Shown one piece after another: positions 8,020 to 16,789 of a DNA stretch of 64,000 nt. Numbering within the stretch: position 1 is the stretch's first letter; the number at the start of each line of letters is the position of its first letter. The translations under genes and the position numbers were made by a program. Where the stretch lies: assembly GCF_025821665.1 (NCBI RefSeq), contig NZ_JACKSJ010000186.1, positions 1 through 64,000 of the forward strand, given 5' to 3'. Under the pieces are notes generated by a model, which ran no database searches, was not told where the DNA came from, and worked only from the letters and a program-made list of their open reading frames with translations. Source of the stretch: [Mycobacterium] manitobense. GTDB taxonomy: Bacteria > Actinomycetota > Actinomycetes > Mycobacteriales > Mycobacteriaceae.

Positions 8020-8919
8020 TCAGTTGCCGTCTCGATTCGCCGCCCCGGTGGCCAGCGCTCGCGGCATGAAGTCGCGGATGTACCCGCTGATCTCCTCGCC
8101 GTGGGTTTCCAGCGCGAAGTGGCCGGCGTCGAGAAGGTGGAATTCGCCGTCGGGGAAGTCGCGACGGAACGCCTCCGCGCCGGCAGCTCCGAAGATCTCG
8201 TCGTTCTTGCCCCAGGTGACCAGCAGCGGGGGTTGGTGGGTGCGGAAGTACTCCTGGAACGCCGGGTAGCCGTCGAGGTTGAACTGGTAGTCCCAGAACA
8301 GCTGCAACTGGATGGCGTCGTTGTCCTTGCGGTCCAGCCCGAGCTGGTCGAGCTGCCAGGTCTCGGGCGCGATCCGATCGAGACGGTCGACGGGTACGCC
8401 GTGGGTGTACTGCCAGTATGTGGTTTCGGGGGTGAACTTCTCGCGCACGCCGTCTTCGTTGGCGGCGCGGTCCTTGGCGTGGGCGAACAGGATGTCCCAG
8501 AACGGCGTGAAGCCCTCGACGTAGGCATTGCCGCTCTGGGTGATCAGTGCGGTGATCCGTTCGGGGCGGCGGCTGGCGATCCGCAGGCCGATCGGGGCGC
8601 CGTAGTCGTGGATGTAGAGGGCGAAGCGGTCGAGGCCGAGATGAGTGATCAAACCTTCGGTGATCTCGGTGAGGCGGTCGAAGCTGTACGTGAACTGGGT
8701 CGTCGTCGGCATCGCCGAACGGCCGAATCCGATGTGATCGGGCGCCACCAGGTGGTACGAATCTGCCAGGGAGTCGATCAGGTTGCGGAACATGTGCGAG
8801 CTGGACGGAAAGCCGTGCAGCAGAACCAATGTCGGGTTTTTCGGGTCGCCGGCCTCGCGGTAGAACACCTCGAGTCCCTCGATCGTCGCCGTGTTGTACC
8901 GGGTGGCAAAAGCAGTCAA
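8020..8919 (-). CDS. Alpha/beta hydrolase, epoxide hydrolase/haloalkane dehalogenase-like
   Basis: A 299-residue hydrolase with oxyanion motif LLHGFPSSSHMFRNL, nucleophile elbow YIHDYGAPIG, acid region WGKNDEIFG and histidine in LLDAGHFALETH. The nucleophile is Asp rather than Ser, as in epoxide hydrolases and haloalkane dehalogenases, so an alkyl-enzyme ester mechanism is expected. The start is a TTG at 8919 with AGGTGA upstream; there is no ATG or GTG before the conserved fold. It is the first gene of a two-gene operon with the SDR and is divergent from the large LuxR regulator at 9171, a likely controller. Confidence 0.85.
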   Translation of the reverse strand: MTAFATRYNTATIEGLEVFYREAGDPKNPTLVLLHGFPSSSHMFRNLIDSLADSYHLVAPDHIGFGRSAMPTTTQFTYSFDRLTEITEGLITHLGLDRFALYIHDYGAPIGLRIASRRPERITALITQSGNAYVEGFTPFWDILFAHAKDRAANEDGVREKFTPETTYWQYTHGVPVDRLDRIAPETWQLDQLGLDRKDNDAIQLQLFWDYQFNLDGYPAFQEYFRTHQPPLLVTWGKNDEIFGAAGAEAFRRDFPDGEFHLLDAGHFALETHGEEISGYIRDFMPRALATGAANRDGN

Positions 8920-8940
8920 AGGAGATCACCTGTTCGGAGG

Positions 8941-9016
8941 CTGCCGACGCGTGCTCACGGTCGGCAGGGCAGTGGGCATGGTGTGGGTCGGCGCTGCCGA
9001 CCCACTGGAGCCGACC
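8941..9016. promoter_or_regulatory. Cluster of GCCGAC/GTCGGC half-sites in a divergent promoter region
   Basis: Two perfect inverted repeats lie here. CTGCCGAC/GTCGGCAG has 8-bp arms at 8941-8948 and 8960-8967. GTGGGTCGGC/GCCGACCCAC has 10-bp arms at 8983-8992 and 8996-9005. A fifth GCCGACC occurs at 9010-9016. All share the GCCGAC core. Placement between the hydrolase/SDR operon and the LuxR gene suggests an operator for that regulator; strong hairpins could also act in RNA. Confidence 0.5.
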
Positions 9017-9170
9017 ACGGAACCAGGCCGGCGCGAATCCGGGATGGACCCCAGTGATTTCCCACATCGCTGCCACGATCCGCTGGTCAGCTCTAGTCTT
9101 TGCCTTGAGTAGAGCGCCGCAGGAGTGGCCGTGTCATCGTCTCCACCGAGCGGTAGGCGTGGAGAAGACA

Positions 9171-11972
9171 GTGACCGACGATCGGATCGACCCTGCGGGC
9201 GTCACCCGTCCGAGCCTCGTCGGGCGTGCCGACGAGTGCTCGATGCTCGACAAGATCGCGACCGACGTTCTGGACGGCTTCAGCGGCTCGCTGGTGTTCA
9301 TCGGCGAACCCGGCGTCGGTAAGACCCGGTTGTTGCAGTACGTGGCGGACGCAGCGACCGACGTGTCGATCCTGTGGATCGTCGGAGCGCAATCAGAACT
9401 GCGGCTGGGCTTCGCCGCCCTGCATCGGCTCGTGCTGCCCTATCTCGATCGTCTGGACCGGCTGACCGGCCCGCACCGCAATGCGCTGGAGGTGACGTTC
9501 GGCCTCACCGGCGGCCCGCCGCCGAGCCGTTTCCTGGTGAGCCTGGCCGCATTGGCGCTGCTGTCCGACGTCGCCGCCGAACACCCGGTGGTCTGCCTGA
9601 TCGACGACGCCCAGTGGCTGGACCAGGAATCGCTGAATGTCCTGGGATTCATCGCGCGGCGCCTGTACGCCGACCCCATCGCGATGGTGTTCAGTGCCCG
9701 TGAGCATGCCGGAGACCTGACGCCGCTGGACGGAATGCCGACCCGGCGGATCGAGGCACTGGATCCGGCGTCGTCGCACGCCATCCTCGATGAGGCGGTG
9801 TCCGGACCGCTCGATCCACGAGTGTCGGCGCGTGTGATCGACGAGACCGGCGGCAACCCGCTGGCGATGCTGGAGCTGCTCGGGGAACTCACCGCCGAAC
9901 AGCTGGCCGGGCGGTTCCCACTACCGCGTCGCCTGCCGGTCGGACGGCGGGTGGATGTGCACTTCCTGGCGCAGGTCGCCACGCTGTCACCGGAGGCACG
10001 CACCCTTCTGCTCGTCGCCGCGGCCTGCGCCGACGAGAAGCCATCGACGGTGTGGCGAGCCGGCGCGCTGCTGGGGGTGGCCGCAGCGGCAGCGAATCAT
10101 GCTGTGCAGCAGGGAATCATGTCCCTTGAGCCGCGCATCGCGTTCCGTCACCCGCTCATCCGGTCGGCGGTGTATGACGGTGCGACACCCGAGGAGCGTC
10201 AGCACGTGCACAACGCGCTGGCCACGGTGGCTCATCGTGACGGTGATGACGACCAGGCGGCGTGGCACCGGGCGGCCGCCGTGACGACTCCCGACGAGGC
10301 GATAGCCGCTGATTTGCAGGCCTCGGCGGAGCGGGCGCAGCGCCGGGGTGGTTACACCATGCAGGCCGCGTTCTTGACGCGCGCCGCTGAGCTGTCACCC
10401 GACGCCCGAGGCGCTGCACTGCGCTACCTGGCCGCCGCGCAGGCCTACCTGGCGGCCGGCGACGGCCGGCTCGCCGAGGCCTTGCTGGACCTGGCGATTC
10501 CTGGGCTCGATGACGCAGGCGGAGACGTCGCGGTGCTGCGGCTGCGCGCAGCGATCTCGGTGTTCTTCTCCCGTCACAGGGACGCCCCCGCCGTGTTGTT
10601 GGACGCGGCGACGAGGGTGGAACCGGCCGACGTGTCACAGATCCGGCAGATCCTGTTCGATGCCATGCAAGCCGCGATCGTCGCCCGCCAGTACACCGTC
10701 GGCACCACTCTCGACGAGGTGGCGCGCAGGGTGCTGGGCGCCAGCCGCGACCCGCGAAGACCCCCGAGCGGCAACGACTTACTCCTCGATGGTTTCGCCA
10801 CTCGAATCGCCAGAGGTTACGCCGATGCCGTCCCGTTGCTGCGGGCTGCGGTGGCGATGATGTTCACCGACGAGACGGTCGCGCACGTCGACATCCCGTC
10901 GACCATTCTGGGATGGTTCGCCGCCGACGACGTGTGGGACGAGCAAGGCCGTCAGGCGATGTTCGAACGCGCCCAGGAAATGGAGCGCCGCGCAGGCGCC
11001 TTGGGAGCGATGCGGATCACTCTGGCCGGACTCTCGACGTGCCAGGTGTGGGCAGGAGAAATGAAGGATGCCGAGAACAGCTATGGCGAGGCCGCCGAGA
11101 TATCGGCGTTGATCGGTGTGCCGCCCCCCGCGACGACCGGGGTGCTCCTGGAGGTGCGCGCCTGGCAGGGCCGAGAGAGCGAGAGCCGCGCGGTGGCATC
11201 GTCGACCGCGGACTGGGGACGTCAGAAGGGCGCGGCAGTCCTGGAGATCTTCGCGTTGATGGGACTGACCATCTTGGAACTCGGGCTGGGCCGGTACCCG
11301 GAGGCGCTTGGATGGGCCTTGCAGATATTTCACGACGATCCGCCAGGATTCGGCAACCGGGTGCTGCCCGAGGTCGTGGAGGCCGGCGTGCGCGGCGGAG
11401 ACCGAGCCGCCGCTGAGGCAGCGCTGGCGCGGCTGACCGAACGCGCCACCGCCTCGGCCACCCCGTGGGCTCTGGGTGTCCTGGCGCGATCGAGGGCGTT
11501 GATGGCCGGCGACGCTGACGCTGAGATGTTCTACCTCGAGGCCATCGAACAGCTGACGGGCACCGCGGTGCGCACCGAACTCGCGCGGGCGCATCTGCTC
11601 TACGGCGAGTGGCTGCGCCGCAGGAAACGTCGCCGCGACGCGGAGGTACAGCTGCGGACGGCGTACGACATGTTCACCGCGATGGGTGCCACCGCGTTCG
11701 CCGGCCGCACGGGTGCGGAGCGGCGAGCCGCCGGCCAGGCAACGGCCGACGCGCCACGAGCGCACGACCCGTTCGGTCTCACACCTCAGGAGGCTCAGGT
11801 GGCACGCCAGGCAAGTGCCGGCGCAACCAACGCCGAGATCGCCAGCCGACTGTTCGTCACGACCTCCACCGTCGAGTACCACCTCAGCAAGGTCTTCCGG
11901 AAACTGGGCGTGACGTCCCGCCGCCAACTGGCGTCCATCCTCTCCGGGGACGGGCGTCCCGGCCGGCTATGA
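9171..11972 (+). CDS. Large LuxR-family regulator with N-terminal AAA/STAND ATPase (MalT/LAL type)
   Basis: A 933-residue LAL-type regulator. The P-loop GEPGVGKT lies at residues 45-52 and the Walker B-like VCLIDDAQWLD near residue 145. The middle is a long helical, TPR-like sensor region rich in Ala-Glu repeats. The C-terminal LuxR helix-turn-helix is FGLTPQEAQVARQASAGATN followed by AEIASRLFVTTSTVEYHLSK. The start at GTG 9171, behind GGAGA, places the conserved SLVGRADE motif near the N-terminus; longer forms would add an unrelated 114-residue extension. ATP- and ligand-dependent activation of nearby genes is typical, and the divergent hydrolase/SDR operon is the obvious candidate target. 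Confidence 0.9.
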   Translation: MTDDRIDPAGVTRPSLVGRADECSMLDKIATDVLDGFSGSLVFIGEPGVGKTRLLQYVADAATDVSILWIVGAQSELRLGFAALHRLVLPYLDRLDRLTGPHRNALEVTFGLTGGPPPSRFLVSLAALALLSDVAAEHPVVCLIDDAQWLDQESLNVLGFIARRLYADPIAMVFSAREHAGDLTPLDGMPTRRIEALDPASSHAILDEAVSGPLDPRVSARVIDETGGNPLAMLELLGELTAEQLAGRFPLPRRLPVGRRVDVHFLAQVATLSPEARTLLLVAAACADEKPSTVWRAGALLGVAAAAANHAVQQGIMSLEPRIAFRHPLIRSAVYDGATPEERQHVHNALATVAHRDGDDDQAAWHRAAAVTTPDEAIAADLQASAERAQRRGGYTMQAAFLTRAAELSPDARGAALRYLAAAQAYLAAGDGRLAEALLDLAIPGLDDAGGDVAVLRLRAAISVFFSRHRDAPAVLLDAATRVEPADVSQIRQILFDAMQAAIVARQYTVGTTLDEVARRVLGASRDPRRPPSGNDLLLDGFATRIARGYADAVPLLRAAVAMMFTDETVAHVDIPSTILGWFAADDVWDEQGRQAMFERAQEMERRAGALGAMRITLAGLSTCQVWAGEMKDAENSYGEAAEISALIGVPPPATTGVLLEVRAWQGRESESRAVASSTADWGRQKGAAVLEIFALMGLTILELGLGRYPEALGWALQIFHDDPPGFGNRVLPEVVEAGVRGGDRAAAEAALARLTERATASATPWALGVLARSRALMAGDADAEMFYLEAIEQLTGTAVRTELARAHLLYGEWLRRRKRRRDAEVQLRTAYDMFTAMGATAFAGRTGAERRAAGQATADAPRAHDPFGLTPQEAQVARQASAGATNAEIASRLFVTTSTVEYHLSKVFRKLGVTSRRQLASILSGDGRPGRL

Positions 11973-11977
11973 GGTTA

Positions 11978-12004
11978 GGGCCTCATGTGACGGGTCAGAG
12001 GCCC
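11978..12004. terminator. Inverted repeat at a convergent gene end
   Basis: GGGCCTC and GAGGCCC form a 7-bp stem around a 13-base loop, just past the LuxR stop and overlapping the stop of the opposing NTF2-fold gene. Possibly a bidirectional terminator; no U run. Confidence 0.35.
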
Positions 12005-12459
12005 AGATCGCTGAGGCCGGGGTGGCCTTCCGGTCGAGGGCCGAGAAGCGGCCAGTGGAATTTGCGGTCATCGTTCGTGATCGGCAGATCGTTGATGCTC
12101 GCGTGCCGCGTCCTCATCAGGCCGTCGGGGTCGAACTCCCAGTTCTCATTGCCGTAGGCGCGGAACCATTGACCCGTCGCGTCGTGGTGTTCGTAGGCGA
12201 ACCTGACCGCGATCCTGTCGCCGTCGTACGCCCAGAGTTCCTTGATCAGACGGTATTCGAGTTCCGCGGCCCACTTCGACGTCAAGAATTCGACGATCTG
12301 CTCACGACCGCGCAGGAAGGTCGAACGGTTGCGCCACCGGCTCTCTACCGAGTATGCCTCGGCGACCAGGTGAGGATTTCGTGTGTTCCAACCGTTTTCA
12401 GCACTGCGCACCTTCTGGACGGCGCTCTCGCGATCGAACGGAGGTAGTGGGGGTCTCAT
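11995..12459 (-). CDS. Nuclear transport factor 2 fold protein, DUF1348 family
   Basis: A 154-residue single-domain protein. The pattern RNRSTFLRGREQIVEFLTSKW, then EYRLIKELWAYDGDRIAVRF, and ENWEFDPDGLMRTRHASIND is characteristic of the DUF1348/SnoaL-like family, whose members run 150-160 residues. The fold is a cone with a hydrophobic pocket; no reaction is established. It converges on the LuxR gene and stands alone. The flanking 250 bases (12460-12710) contain no gene that I can support. Confidence 0.85.
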   Translation of the reverse strand: MRPPLPPFDRESAVQKVRSAENGWNTRNPHLVAEAYSVESRWRNRSTFLRGREQIVEFLTSKWAAELEYRLIKELWAYDGDRIAVRFAYEHHDATGQWFRAYGNENWEFDPDGLMRTRHASINDLPITNDDRKFHWPLLGPRPEGHPGLSDLGL

Positions 12460-12710
12460 CGGCTCAGGGTTTCACATCCGAATTCACGCAGCACCCACGG
12501 CGGGCAACCCTCCACACGGACGCGATACGTGTGCCGACCCCAGACGCTGCCGAGGGCATCGGCGCGCAGCGCCTCCCAGCCCAACGACAGCCTTTCTCCC
12601 TCCTCCATCCATGGGAGTCAACGCACGTGAGATCCATCGGGCAACTGATTTTCGGCATCGTCCGGCTGTCGCCCCTTCGCCGCGCGGCCTTGGCCCGATA
12701 GCATGCAGAT

Positions 12711-13358
12711 GTGCGCCTGAGCCGAGGTGAACGTGAGCAGGTACTCGCGGCGGTCGCCGACGAGCGCCGGTCAATCGCCGGACTTCTTCACGGCCTCGAT
12801 GCCGAACAACTGGCCGCACCGAGTCTGTGTGCCGGTTGGGATGTGAAAACGGTTGCTGCGCATCTTGTCAGCGACTTCAAGGACGGCTTCCGTGGGTTCT
12901 TGATCAGTGGCGTTCGCCACGGCAACCTCGACCGCGGGATCGACGCGCTGGCTCGCCGTCGAGCGCGTGCCTCGGCCGTCGACATCGCACAGACCCTCGA
13001 ACGAGAGGCCGATCATCCGCTGAGCCCACCCATTGCCGGGCCGTTGTCGGGTCTGGCCGACGTGTTGGTGCACGGCGGTGACATGCGCATCCCCCTGGGT
13101 ATCGAGCATCAACCAGATCCTCTGCTGGTGGCCCGCGCCATCGACTTCCTGACGGGACCAACGCAGATCGGCTTCTTCCCCCGGCGTCGCCTTCGCGGTA
13201 TCGCCCTTCACGACGAGGACACCGGCCGAACCTGGGGTGACGGCGCTGCGGTCCGAGGGCCCGGCGTCGCGGTGATGCTGGCGATCTGCGGGCGAACCGT
13301 GGCATTCGACAACGTGACCGGAGCCGGCGTATCCGATCTGCGGTCGCGTCTTGACTGA
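12711..13358 (+). CDS. Maleylpyruvate isomerase family mycothiol-dependent-type protein
   Basis: A 215-residue protein with the MDMPI/DinB-like N-terminal four-helix bundle. LCAGWDVKTVAAHLVSDFKD carries the GW(D/S)V...HL(V/A) signature in which a histidine binds divalent metal. Members are thought to use mycothiol as a thiol cofactor or simply carry the metal-binding bundle. A second metal-site residue is likely in DVLVHGGDMRIPLG. The GTG start at 12711 is the only start near the conserved region. The substrate is unknown. Confidence 0.8.
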   Translation: MRLSRGEREQVLAAVADERRSIAGLLHGLDAEQLAAPSLCAGWDVKTVAAHLVSDFKDGFRGFLISGVRHGNLDRGIDALARRRARASAVDIAQTLEREADHPLSPPIAGPLSGLADVLVHGGDMRIPLGIEHQPDPLLVARAIDFLTGPTQIGFFPRRRLRGIALHDEDTGRTWGDGAAVRGPGVAVMLAICGRTVAFDNVTGAGVSDLRSRLD

Positions 13359-13418
13359 CCGGCGACGACTCCGGCCACGCGGGGTGGCGTGACGAGCTAC
13401 CGACAGAGGGGCGCGAGA

Positions 13419-13463
13419 ATGAGTGGCCTGCTGCTGCAGCGTGGTCGGCGGTTCGCCCGATGA
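13419..13463 (+). CDS. Possible 14-codon upstream ORF coupled to the YWTD gene
   Basis: MSGLLLQRGRRFAR, starting at ATG 13419 behind GAGGGG, ends in an ATGA overlap with the start of the next gene. The best ribosome site in the region serves this short frame, not the main gene, which suggests translational coupling. No family is recognisable and it may be fortuitous. Confidence 0.3.
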   Translation: MSGLLLQRGRRFAR

Positions 13464-14413
13464 CGACCCCTGCACGAGAGCCGTACACGTACCTGCTCGC
13501 GCTCAATCCGGGCGGCCAGTCACTCGTCAGAGTCGATGTGTCCGACGGCTCGGTGACCGAATTGGTCGGCGGTCTGTCCGCGTTTCCCGACGGAATCGTG
13601 GTCGACCGGCGCCGTCAGCTCGTCTACTGGACGAACATGGGCGCGCCGACGCTGCCTGCCGGCCGCGCTCCATCGCAGGAGAGTGATCTCGACTTCTACG
13701 CCCGCAACGGCTCGATCGAACGGGCCGCACTGGACGGGTCCGGGCGGATGTGGCTTCTTCCGGAAGGAAGCTTCGTGACCGGCAAGCAGCTGGCCGCGGC
13801 ATGGTCCCGAGGGCGCCTCTACTGGGCGGACCGGGAGGGCGCAGCGGTGCGGAGCGCCGACCTCGACGGCACCGGCATGCGTGATGAAGTCCTTACTGCG
13901 CGGACGGATTCCGAACGTCGCGTCGCACGAAATCAGTGTGTGGGGATCGCGGTCGACGAACAGCGCGGGCACCTCTACTGGACGCAGAAGGGGCCGTCCG
14001 ACGGCGGCGACGGCCGCATTCTGCGAACGCGCCTGGACATGCCCTCTCAGGAGAGGGCCGTCGGTCGCGAGGTCGAGGTGCTCTTTGCCGGGTTACCCGA
14101 ACCCATCGATCTCGAGATCGACTCCGGCGCTGGACTTCTCTATTGGACTGATCGCGGCGCGCCGCCGTCGGGGAACACCCTCAACAGAGCTGAACTTCCC
14201 GATGAAGGCCGGGTCGGTGGCACCGTGGATATCGTGTCCTCGGGATTCCGCGAGGCGATCGGGTTGGCGGTGGATTCCGACGCCGGCATCGCCTACGTCA
14301 GCGACCTCTACGGCGACATTCGCGCCGTTCCCCTCGGTGAGGGCGGCGAACGCTTGGTGACGCACGTCGCGGGTGGTCTCACGGGGCTGGCCGGCGTCCA
14401 TGCCCCGCGCTAG
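13460..14413 (+). CDS. YWTD-repeat beta-propeller protein
   Basis: A 317-residue protein made of repeated blades resembling the LDL-receptor YWTD propeller. The motif recurs as LVYWTNMGAP, LYWADREGA, LYWTQKGP, LYWTDRGAP and IAYVSDLYGD, each following a short DG(I/L)xxD or GIAVD(E) strand. No signal peptide is seen, so it is probably cytoplasmic. Such bacterial propellers may bind ligands or act as lactonase-like enzymes; no catalytic residues are evident. Its start overlaps a tiny upstream frame. The following 200 bases hold no convincing gene. Confidence 0.8.
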   Translation: MTTPAREPYTYLLALNPGGQSLVRVDVSDGSVTELVGGLSAFPDGIVVDRRRQLVYWTNMGAPTLPAGRAPSQESDLDFYARNGSIERAALDGSGRMWLLPEGSFVTGKQLAAAWSRGRLYWADREGAAVRSADLDGTGMRDEVLTARTDSERRVARNQCVGIAVDEQRGHLYWTQKGPSDGGDGRILRTRLDMPSQERAVGREVEVLFAGLPEPIDLEIDSGAGLLYWTDRGAPPSGNTLNRAELPDEGRVGGTVDIVSSGFREAIGLAVDSDAGIAYVSDLYGDIRAVPLGEGGERLVTHVAGGLTGLAGVHAPR

Positions 14414-14611
14414 TGGTTCCATACTGGACCGACTCCGGTGCAAGCACATTCGAGACTCGACCTGGCCCCGAGGGTAGAAGATGTCCCGGTGCCTGGCGCC
14501 ACGACGGTCGACGAATTCGTTCGCCTCATGGTCCGAATGAGTCGCCGCACGATGGGGTCGGCGTCAGGTGAGGCCGCGTAGCATCGAACGACCCTCTCTG
14601 ACGAAGGATGC

Positions 14612-15142
14612 ATGGTGCGATACCGCGATCAGCCCACCGTCGAAGTGACACAGATCGTGTCCTGCGACCCCGAGACCGCATGGCATTACGTCACCGACAT
14701 CGAACTTCCCGTGGGTCGTTCGGCTGAACTCCAGCGCGTCGAGTGGCTCGACGGTGCCGACCACGTCGAAGTCGGGGCTCGCTTCCGTGGGTGCAGCCAG
14801 CACGACGCCCTCGGCGACTGGCAGACCATCTGCGAAGTCGCCGAAGTCGAGCCCGGCCGGCGCTGGACCTGGAACGTCCACGGCGCCGAGGGTGTCACCG
14901 CCACGTGGGGCTTCGAAGTCGAGCCTTCCAGCCGGGGCGCCATCGTGCGCCAGTGGGCGAGGATGGGTCCGGGTCCTTCCGGGCTGAGTTTCGCGATTCT
15001 CGCCACGCCGGACAAAGAAGCCAGGATCGTCGCCCGCCGACTGCAGGAGTGGCAGCAGAACATGAGTGCCAACCTCGCCTGGCTCGCCGAGCAAGTCGGC
15101 ACTGGCGACGACGACCAGCGCAAAGCGGCGAATTCGCTGTGA
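14612..15142 (+). CDS. SRPBCC (START-like) family protein
   Basis: A 176-residue helix-grip fold protein of the polyketide cyclase/dehydrase group. It has the usual order: a first strand VEVTQIVSCDPETAWHYVTD, a sheet region with VEVGARFRG and WQTICEVAEVEPGRRWTWNV, and the long C-terminal helix ARIVARRLQEWQQNMSANLA. These proteins enclose a hydrophobic ligand cavity. Its stop overlaps the GTG of the downstream LLM oxidoreductase (GTGA), so the two form an operon and the SRPBCC protein may handle that enzyme's substrate or product. Confidence 0.85.
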   Translation: MVRYRDQPTVEVTQIVSCDPETAWHYVTDIELPVGRSAELQRVEWLDGADHVEVGARFRGCSQHDALGDWQTICEVAEVEPGRRWTWNVHGAEGVTATWGFEVEPSSRGAIVRQWARMGPGPSGLSFAILATPDKEARIVARRLQEWQQNMSANLAWLAEQVGTGDDDQRKAANSL

Positions 15143-16155
15143 AGATCGGCCTCGCGGTCGAGCCTCGCTTGCCGGGCGCCGCGGAATTCGCGGCCGAGGT
15201 CGAGCAGCTCGGCGTGGACTCCCTGTGGGTGCCCGAAGTGTGGGGATACGACGCCCTCACCGGACTGGCCTACCTTGCCGCGCACACCGAACGCATCGGA
15301 CTCGGCACCTTCGTCGTCCAGCTCGGTTCGCGCAGTCCAGCGCTGCTGGCCACCTCGGCGCTGAGCCTGCAGGAACTGTCTGCGGGCCGTTTCATGCTCG
15401 GTGTCGGAACCTCCGGGCCGCGGGTCATGGAGGGATGGCACGGCGTCCGGTTCCACAAGCCCGTCCAAACCACCCGCGAAACAATCGAAATCCTCCGGAT
15501 CATCAGTCGCGGCGATCGGTTGGAACACCCCGGTGAGATCTACCCCCTGCCGCTGCCCAACAGCAGCGGCGCCGCTCTACGGCCACTCGTGGCGCCTCGT
15601 CACGTCCCCGTCTACATCGCCGCCATGGGTCCGCGGAACCTTCGGTTGACCGGTGAGGTCGCCGACGGCTGGCTCGGGAACGCTTTCATCCCCGAAGCCG
15701 CCGAAGTCTTCCTCAGGCCGCTGCGGGAGGGCGCAGACGCTGTGGGCCGCGCACTCAGTGACATCGATCTCGTGGCGCCGGTCGCCCTCGAATTCCATCG
15801 CGACACAACGGCAGTCGAAGCCGCCGCCCGCCGCCACGCCGACGGCTACGCATTCACCATCGGCGCCATGGGGGACCGCGGCCGCAACTTCTACAACGAC
15901 GCGTTCAACCGCCTCGGCTACGAACGCGAGGTCACCCGCGTCATCGAACTCTGGCAGGCGGGGCGACACGACGAAGCCCGTGCTGCCGTCCCCATCGACC
16001 TCGGCCGCCTCACCAACCTCCTCGGAACACCGGAGGCCATCGCCGAGCGCATCGCCGCATACCGTGATGCATCCATCACGACCCTGTTGGTCAAGCTCGA
16101 GGGCGACCACGAACACCAGTTGTCCACGCTGAAACGTCTGATGCGGATCGTGTAG
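15139..16155 (+). CDS. LLM class flavin/F420-dependent oxidoreductase
   Basis: A 338-residue luciferase-like TIM-barrel oxidoreductase. The start KIGLAVEPRLPGAAEFAAEV, the LGVDSLWVPEVWG segment, the RIGLGTFVVQLGSRSP strand and ELSAGRFMLGVGTSGP are hallmark LLM features. Mycobacterial members with this organisation usually take coenzyme F420, and the MER-like GT(S)GP stretch fits that. The start is GTG 15139, overlapping the SRPBCC stop by four bases. Likely hydride transfer to a lipid or xenobiotic substrate, identity unknown. Confidence 0.9.
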   Translation: MKIGLAVEPRLPGAAEFAAEVEQLGVDSLWVPEVWGYDALTGLAYLAAHTERIGLGTFVVQLGSRSPALLATSALSLQELSAGRFMLGVGTSGPRVMEGWHGVRFHKPVQTTRETIEILRIISRGDRLEHPGEIYPLPLPNSSGAALRPLVAPRHVPVYIAAMGPRNLRLTGEVADGWLGNAFIPEAAEVFLRPLREGADAVGRALSDIDLVAPVALEFHRDTTAVEAAARRHADGYAFTIGAMGDRGRNFYNDAFNRLGYEREVTRVIELWQAGRHDEARAAVPIDLGRLTNLLGTPEAIAERIAAYRDASITTLLVKLEGDHEHQLSTLKRLMRIV

Positions 16156-16364
16156 CCGGGCGGGTTAGCTGCACTAGGTATTTAACGCCAAGGGACATTG
16201 ATTCGGGGCTCTGAGCTGCGTCTTCAGCTGCTCGACTCGTGAATCTGAAAATCAGAGGTTTCGCTGCCCGTCCGCGGGGAATCAATGGGTCTGCGAGCCG
16301 GGGGGCGAGCAGCACGCTCGGGGTCATAAGGCTCCACCATCAAAACAACTGGAGGAGTACGCAC

Positions 16365-16637
16365 ATGCGCAGGACGATCGTCATCGGCACCACCACTTTG
16401 ACCCTTCTGTTCGGGGGGGCCGGCGTCGCCCAGGCAACTGAACTGAACTCACCGGCACCCGCGACCACCACCACGGTGGCGCAGCAGGCTGAGGAAGAGG
16501 ACGGCGACAACACCGGTCTGTGGGGCCTTGCCGGGCTGCTCGGCCTGATCGGGCTCGCGGGCCTCAAGCGCCGCAAGGACGCCGACTTCCCGACCACGCG
16601 GGGAACCGTCGCCGGCCCCGGGAATCCGCGCGCATAA
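16365..16637 (+). CDS. WGxxGxxG-type C-terminally anchored small exported protein
   Basis: A 90-residue protein. The signal peptide ends near GVAQA-TE, and a short acidic, Thr/Pro/Ala-rich middle follows. The C-terminal WGLAGLLGLIGLAGLKRRKD matches the WGxxGxxG-anchored sorting-type motif: Gly-rich hydrophobic helix then basic cluster. GGAGGAG seven bases before ATG 16365 fixes the start. It probably sits in the cell envelope by its C-terminal helix. A perfect 15-bp hairpin follows the stop, so it is expressed alone. No function is known for this class in actinobacteria. Confidence 0.75.
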   Translation: MRRTIVIGTTTLTLLFGGAGVAQATELNSPAPATTTTVAQQAEEEDGDNTGLWGLAGLLGLIGLAGLKRRKDADFPTTRGTVAGPGNPRA

Positions 16638-16649
16638 CAAGCGGGTGGC

Positions 16650-16680
16650 CGCCCCCGCCGGTGCAGCACCGGCGGGGGCG
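16650..16680 (+). terminator. Strong GC hairpin terminator
   Basis: CGCCCCCGCCGGTGC and its exact complement meet round a single A, giving up to 15 paired bases, 12 bases after the stop of the WGxxGxxG gene. There is no U tract, which is usual for mycobacterial terminators. Confidence 0.7.
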
Positions 16681-16789
16681 CCGTCTCGTCAGTGAAATCC
16701 GTTGCGACACAGACTCGGCGAGAGCCTGAGACGCCGTGGGGCCGACCTGGTGACCGACGCGGTGGGCCGGCACGGTTACCGTCGCTGAT

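Noticed and set aside
8829..9170. 114-codon N-terminal extension of the LuxR regulator
   Set aside because: It crosses the divergent promoter and palindromes, has no family similarity, and a good GTG with ribosome site lies at 9171.
14438..14581. 47-codon GTG frame between the YWTD and SRPBCC genes
   Set aside because: No ribosome site and no recognisable family; only an open frame of chance length.
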